NCBI GenBank assembly: GCA_038244055.1
Contig: JBBRTW010000448.1
Coordinates: 1 to 5,948, forward strand
Length of the DNA: 5,948 bases
Direction: 5' to 3'
Origin: DASPKW01 sp038244055
GTDB lineage: Bacteria > Planctomycetota > Phycisphaerae > Tepidisphaerales > Tepidisphaeraceae
A program made the translations under genes and the position numbers. Under the pieces are notes generated by a model. That model saw only the letters and a list, made by a program, of their open reading frames with translations, did no database searches and was not told the origin of the DNA. The first letter of the stretch is position 1, and the number at the start of each line of letters is the position of its first letter. Positions 4,304-5,948 of the stretch are shown here, one piece after another.

Positions 4304-5626
4304 TCAGAGTTCTTTCCATTTTCCGGGCACGGGCACCGGATATTGCCCGCGCTCATCCGGCGGCGCGGGGGGCGGGGAATTCTCGTTCAATTCATCCAGG
4401 CCGGGGCAGAACTGGAATTTTGATGCCATCGCCTCCTCCCACACCACCTCCTGCCCGGTGTGAATCGCGGCGCGGGCCATGATGTCGGCGAGGTTCGTGT
4501 GGGCCGCGCGCACGGCTTCGTTGTGGGGCTTGTCGTTTCGGATCGCATCGAGCAGCGCGTTCCATTCGGCGTGCCACACGGAAAACTCCTCCGGTTTGGC
4601 TTTCCACTCGACGTTGCCGACGGCGATGCGGTGATCCTTGTAAATCGTACAGTCGGAGGCGTGGCCGCTGCCGGAAAAGCGGGCTGTTTTTTTGGTGCCA
4701 TGCACATAGGTCGCGAAATCGTTGTGGCAGTTGGACAAATAGCGCACGGTATCGCTGGCGTGCGTGCCATCGGGGAATGTGAACTCGGCGTGGAAGCTGT
4801 CGAGGTTCTGGCTCAGATCGGTGGAGTTCGCGGCGCGCCCACCGGTGCCATGCGCCACGGCCGGCCATGCATCTTTGATCCAGCACAACTCATCCATCTG
4901 GTGAATATCCATCTCCGCGAACAGGCCGCCGGAAACCCAGAGGAATTTGGTGAAGTTTCGAATCTGCCAGGAGAGTTCCTTCTCGGCGGGGGGTTTTGGG
5001 CCAAGGGGTCCCACCGGCTGCATGCGGAAGGCGCGCACGTTGATAATGTCGCCGAGGTCGCCGCTACGGATGCGGGCGATCATCTCCTGGCGGTTTTTCG
5101 AGTGCCGGCACATCAACCCCGCACCGATCTTGAGGTTCTTTTTCTGCGCGGCCTCACCGGCGGCGATCAAGCGGCGGATGCCGGGCGGGTCGCAGGCGAA
5201 CGACTTTTCCATGAAGACGTTGATCCCCCTGCTCACGGCGTACTCCAACTGCAACGGCCGCCACGCCGCGTAGCCGGTCAGCATGGCCACATCGCCCGGC
5301 TTGAGGCAGTCGATCGCCTTGCGATAGGCGTCGAAGCCGATGAACTGCCGATCGGCCGGCACATCGATCTGGTTCTCGAAGCGCTTCATCAGGTTGGCCC
5401 GCGCGGACTGGAGGCGGACATCGAACAGATCGGCCATGGCCACGAGTTTGACTGGGCCATTGGGCGACTCGAAGGCATTGACGGCGGCGCCGCTGCCCCG
5501 GCCGCCGCAGCCGATCAGGGCCAGGCCAACCGTGTGCGTCTCCTGGGCATGGACCGCGGGGATGGAGCGCAGCGCGCAGCCCGCGGCGGCGGTCGCCAAC
5601 AGGGTCCGTCGAGACGTTTTTTTCAT
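4304..5626 (-). CDS. Tat-exported Gfo/Idh/MocA-family oxidoreductase
   Basis: A 440-aa NAD(P)-dependent oxidoreductase, predicted periplasmic. The N-terminus TSRRTLLATAAAG (R6, R7) is a twin-arginine signal with a probable AHA/AQ-type cleavage near residue 27 (VHA-QE). The Rossmann fold starts at VGLALIGCGGRGSG (33-46) with the G-C-G-G-R-G dinucleotide motif. The family's substrate/cofactor Lys motif is present as MEKSFACDP (139-147, K141), with Ser in place of the usual Pro of EKP. In the C-terminal domain, GGLFAEMDIHQMDEL (233-247) corresponds to the conserved GG...D.G.H..D helix and keeps H242 and D245. Such Tat-targeted paralogues are numerous in Verrucomicrobiota and Planctomycetota and are usually linked to sugar or sugar-derivative metabolism; the substrate here is unknown. 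The Tat route suits a protein that folds with its cofactor before export, as known for Zymomonas glucose-fructose oxidoreductase. The start is supported by GAGGA at 5639-5635. The tail is Pro-rich (PPPAPP, 418-423). Confidence 0.93.
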   Translation of the reverse strand: MKKTSRRTLLATAAAGCALRSIPAVHAQETHTVGLALIGCGGRGSGAAVNAFESPNGPVKLVAMADLFDVRLQSARANLMKRFENQIDVPADRQFIGFDAYRKAIDCLKPGDVAMLTGYAAWRPLQLEYAVSRGINVFMEKSFACDPPGIRRLIAAGEAAQKKNLKIGAGLMCRHSKNRQEMIARIRSGDLGDIINVRAFRMQPVGPLGPKPPAEKELSWQIRNFTKFLWVSGGLFAEMDIHQMDELCWIKDAWPAVAHGTGGRAANSTDLSQNLDSFHAEFTFPDGTHASDTVRYLSNCHNDFATYVHGTKKTARFSGSGHASDCTIYKDHRIAVGNVEWKAKPEEFSVWHAEWNALLDAIRNDKPHNEAVRAAHTNLADIMARAAIHTGQEVVWEEAMASKFQFCPGLDELNENSPPPAPPDERGQYPVPVPGKWKEL

Positions 5627-5634
5627 GGGGGGTT

Positions 5635-5639
5635 TCCTC
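5635..5639 (-). promoter_or_regulatory. Ribosome binding site of the oxidoreductase gene
   Basis: GAGGA on the minus strand, 8 nt before the ATG at 5626. The spacer is AACCCCCC, so a run of six C sits directly against the start codon. Confidence 0.65.
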
Positions 5640-5889
5640 GAAGTGAGAGAGGCGAAGTTGCTCTGCTGAAATCATCCGCTGATTGGCCGAAAGGGTCAGG
5701 AGCCGGGGGACGATGATCGGCGTATGAGGCATTCCTGGTGGCCGGCTCCTGACCCTGACGTGTGGCGAAGTGTCATTGAGGACTACCGCCGCTGGCCGAA
5801 CGGCGTTGCAAACTGGCATGCGCGGATTCTTGCACGCTCATATCAGGGCCATTATCGCCTTAGGATCGGCGCATGAATAGCGGTCGGGA
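5640..5889. other. Spacer upstream of the oxidoreductase gene
   Basis: About 250 bp between the stop of the right-edge gene and the oxidoreductase ribosome binding site. It contains the 15-bp inverted repeat (5692-5756) and a small GC stem (CGCCG...CGGCG, about 5790-5808). No credible ORF is present; the long minus-strand frame crossing it is out of phase with the real gene. A promoter for the oxidoreductase gene is expected here, but I see no convincing consensus pair. Confidence 0.5.
5692..5756. repeat. Perfect 15-bp inverted repeat with 35-bp loop (REP-like)
   Basis: AGGGTCAGGAGCCGG at 5692-5706 and its exact reverse complement CCGGCTCCTGACCCT at 5742-5756. The pairing stops abruptly at both ends. 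The near arm ends 66 bp before the oxidoreductase start, so the structure would lie in the 5' leader if transcription begins upstream of it. Only three T residues follow on the minus strand, so it is not a standard terminator. The size and perfect short arms resemble dispersed REP/palindromic intergenic elements; whether it is multicopy cannot be told from this window. Confidence 0.8.
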
Positions 5890-5948
5890 CTACCGGGGCA
5901 CGGCGATGTAATTCCACTTGGGGAGAACTTTGTCGAAGAGCAGGGGCA
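5890..5948 (-). CDS. C-terminal end of an unidentified protein
   Basis: A minus-strand frame entering from the right edge reads PLLFDKVLPKWNYIAVPR and ends with TAG at 5892-5890. Its balanced amino-acid composition and aromatic residues look like genuine coding sequence, and it shares orientation with the following oxidoreductase gene. Only 18 residues are visible, which is too little to name a family. The other two minus-strand frames give less protein-like sequence. It could instead be a chance open stretch, because a reading this short is weak evidence. Confidence 0.5.
   Translation of the reverse strand, partial: PLLFDKVLPKWNYIAVPR

Noticed and set aside
4255..4356. Upstream extension of the NIL protein to the ATG at 4356
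   Set aside because: The extra 34 residues overlap the 3' end of the oxidoreductase gene in another frame and do not resemble the NIL family, so the shorter start is preferred.
4460..5716. 418-codon open frame on the plus strand opposite the oxidoreductase gene
   Set aside because: It is a mirror frame of a well-supported Gfo/Idh/MocA gene with no motifs of its own and no convincing ribosome binding site.
1..5948. Search for CRISPR array, defence genes, integrase/transposase or phage genes
   Set aside because: No regularly spaced repeat array and no recognisable defence, recombinase or phage protein was found on either strand.

Overview
The window looks like a chromosomal segment of a moderately GC-rich bacterium, most plausibly from the Verrucomicrobiota (Planctomycetota is the main alternative). 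This is inferred from three traits seen together: a Tat-exported Gfo/Idh/MocA oxidoreductase, a large secreted protein beginning with a Trp/Asn-rich beta-repeat-like segment, and short dispersed inverted repeats of the ACCACGAAAAACACGAA type. No rRNA, tRNA or taxonomic marker is present to prove it.

All confidently called genes lie on the minus strand. In transcription order (right to left) they are: the last 18 codons of an unidentified protein (5890-5948); a 250-bp spacer carrying a perfect 15-bp inverted repeat; a 440-aa Tat-signal Gfo/Idh/MocA-type oxidoreductase (4304-5626); a small stand-alone NIL-domain protein (3994-4254), 49 bp downstream and perhaps co-transcribed; a perfect 10-bp-stem hairpin just past its stop (3948-3971); a long repeat-rich intergenic region (3226-3947); ribonuclease R (rnr, 802-3225); a lower-GC spacer (247-801) with one doubtful ORF; and the signal-peptide end of a secreted protein running off the left edge (1-246).

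The intergenic region upstream of rnr is the most structured part. It holds three head-to-tail copies of a 10-bp unit, a very strong Shine-Dalgarno sequence followed by a 13-codon GTG-initiated mini-ORF on the plus strand, a pair of 31-bp inverted arms (28/31 matches) bracketing about 80 bp like a small non-autonomous repeat element, and a pair of mutually exclusive hairpins.

Functionally, rnr is housekeeping RNA decay. The exported oxidoreductase probably acts on a sugar-like substrate in the periplasm. The NIL protein is a small predicted ligand-binding or regulatory domain of unknown role. I see no evidence of a defence system, CRISPR array, transposase gene or other multi-gene novel system here. 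The items most worth checking are the repeat elements and the strong-SD mini-ORF.
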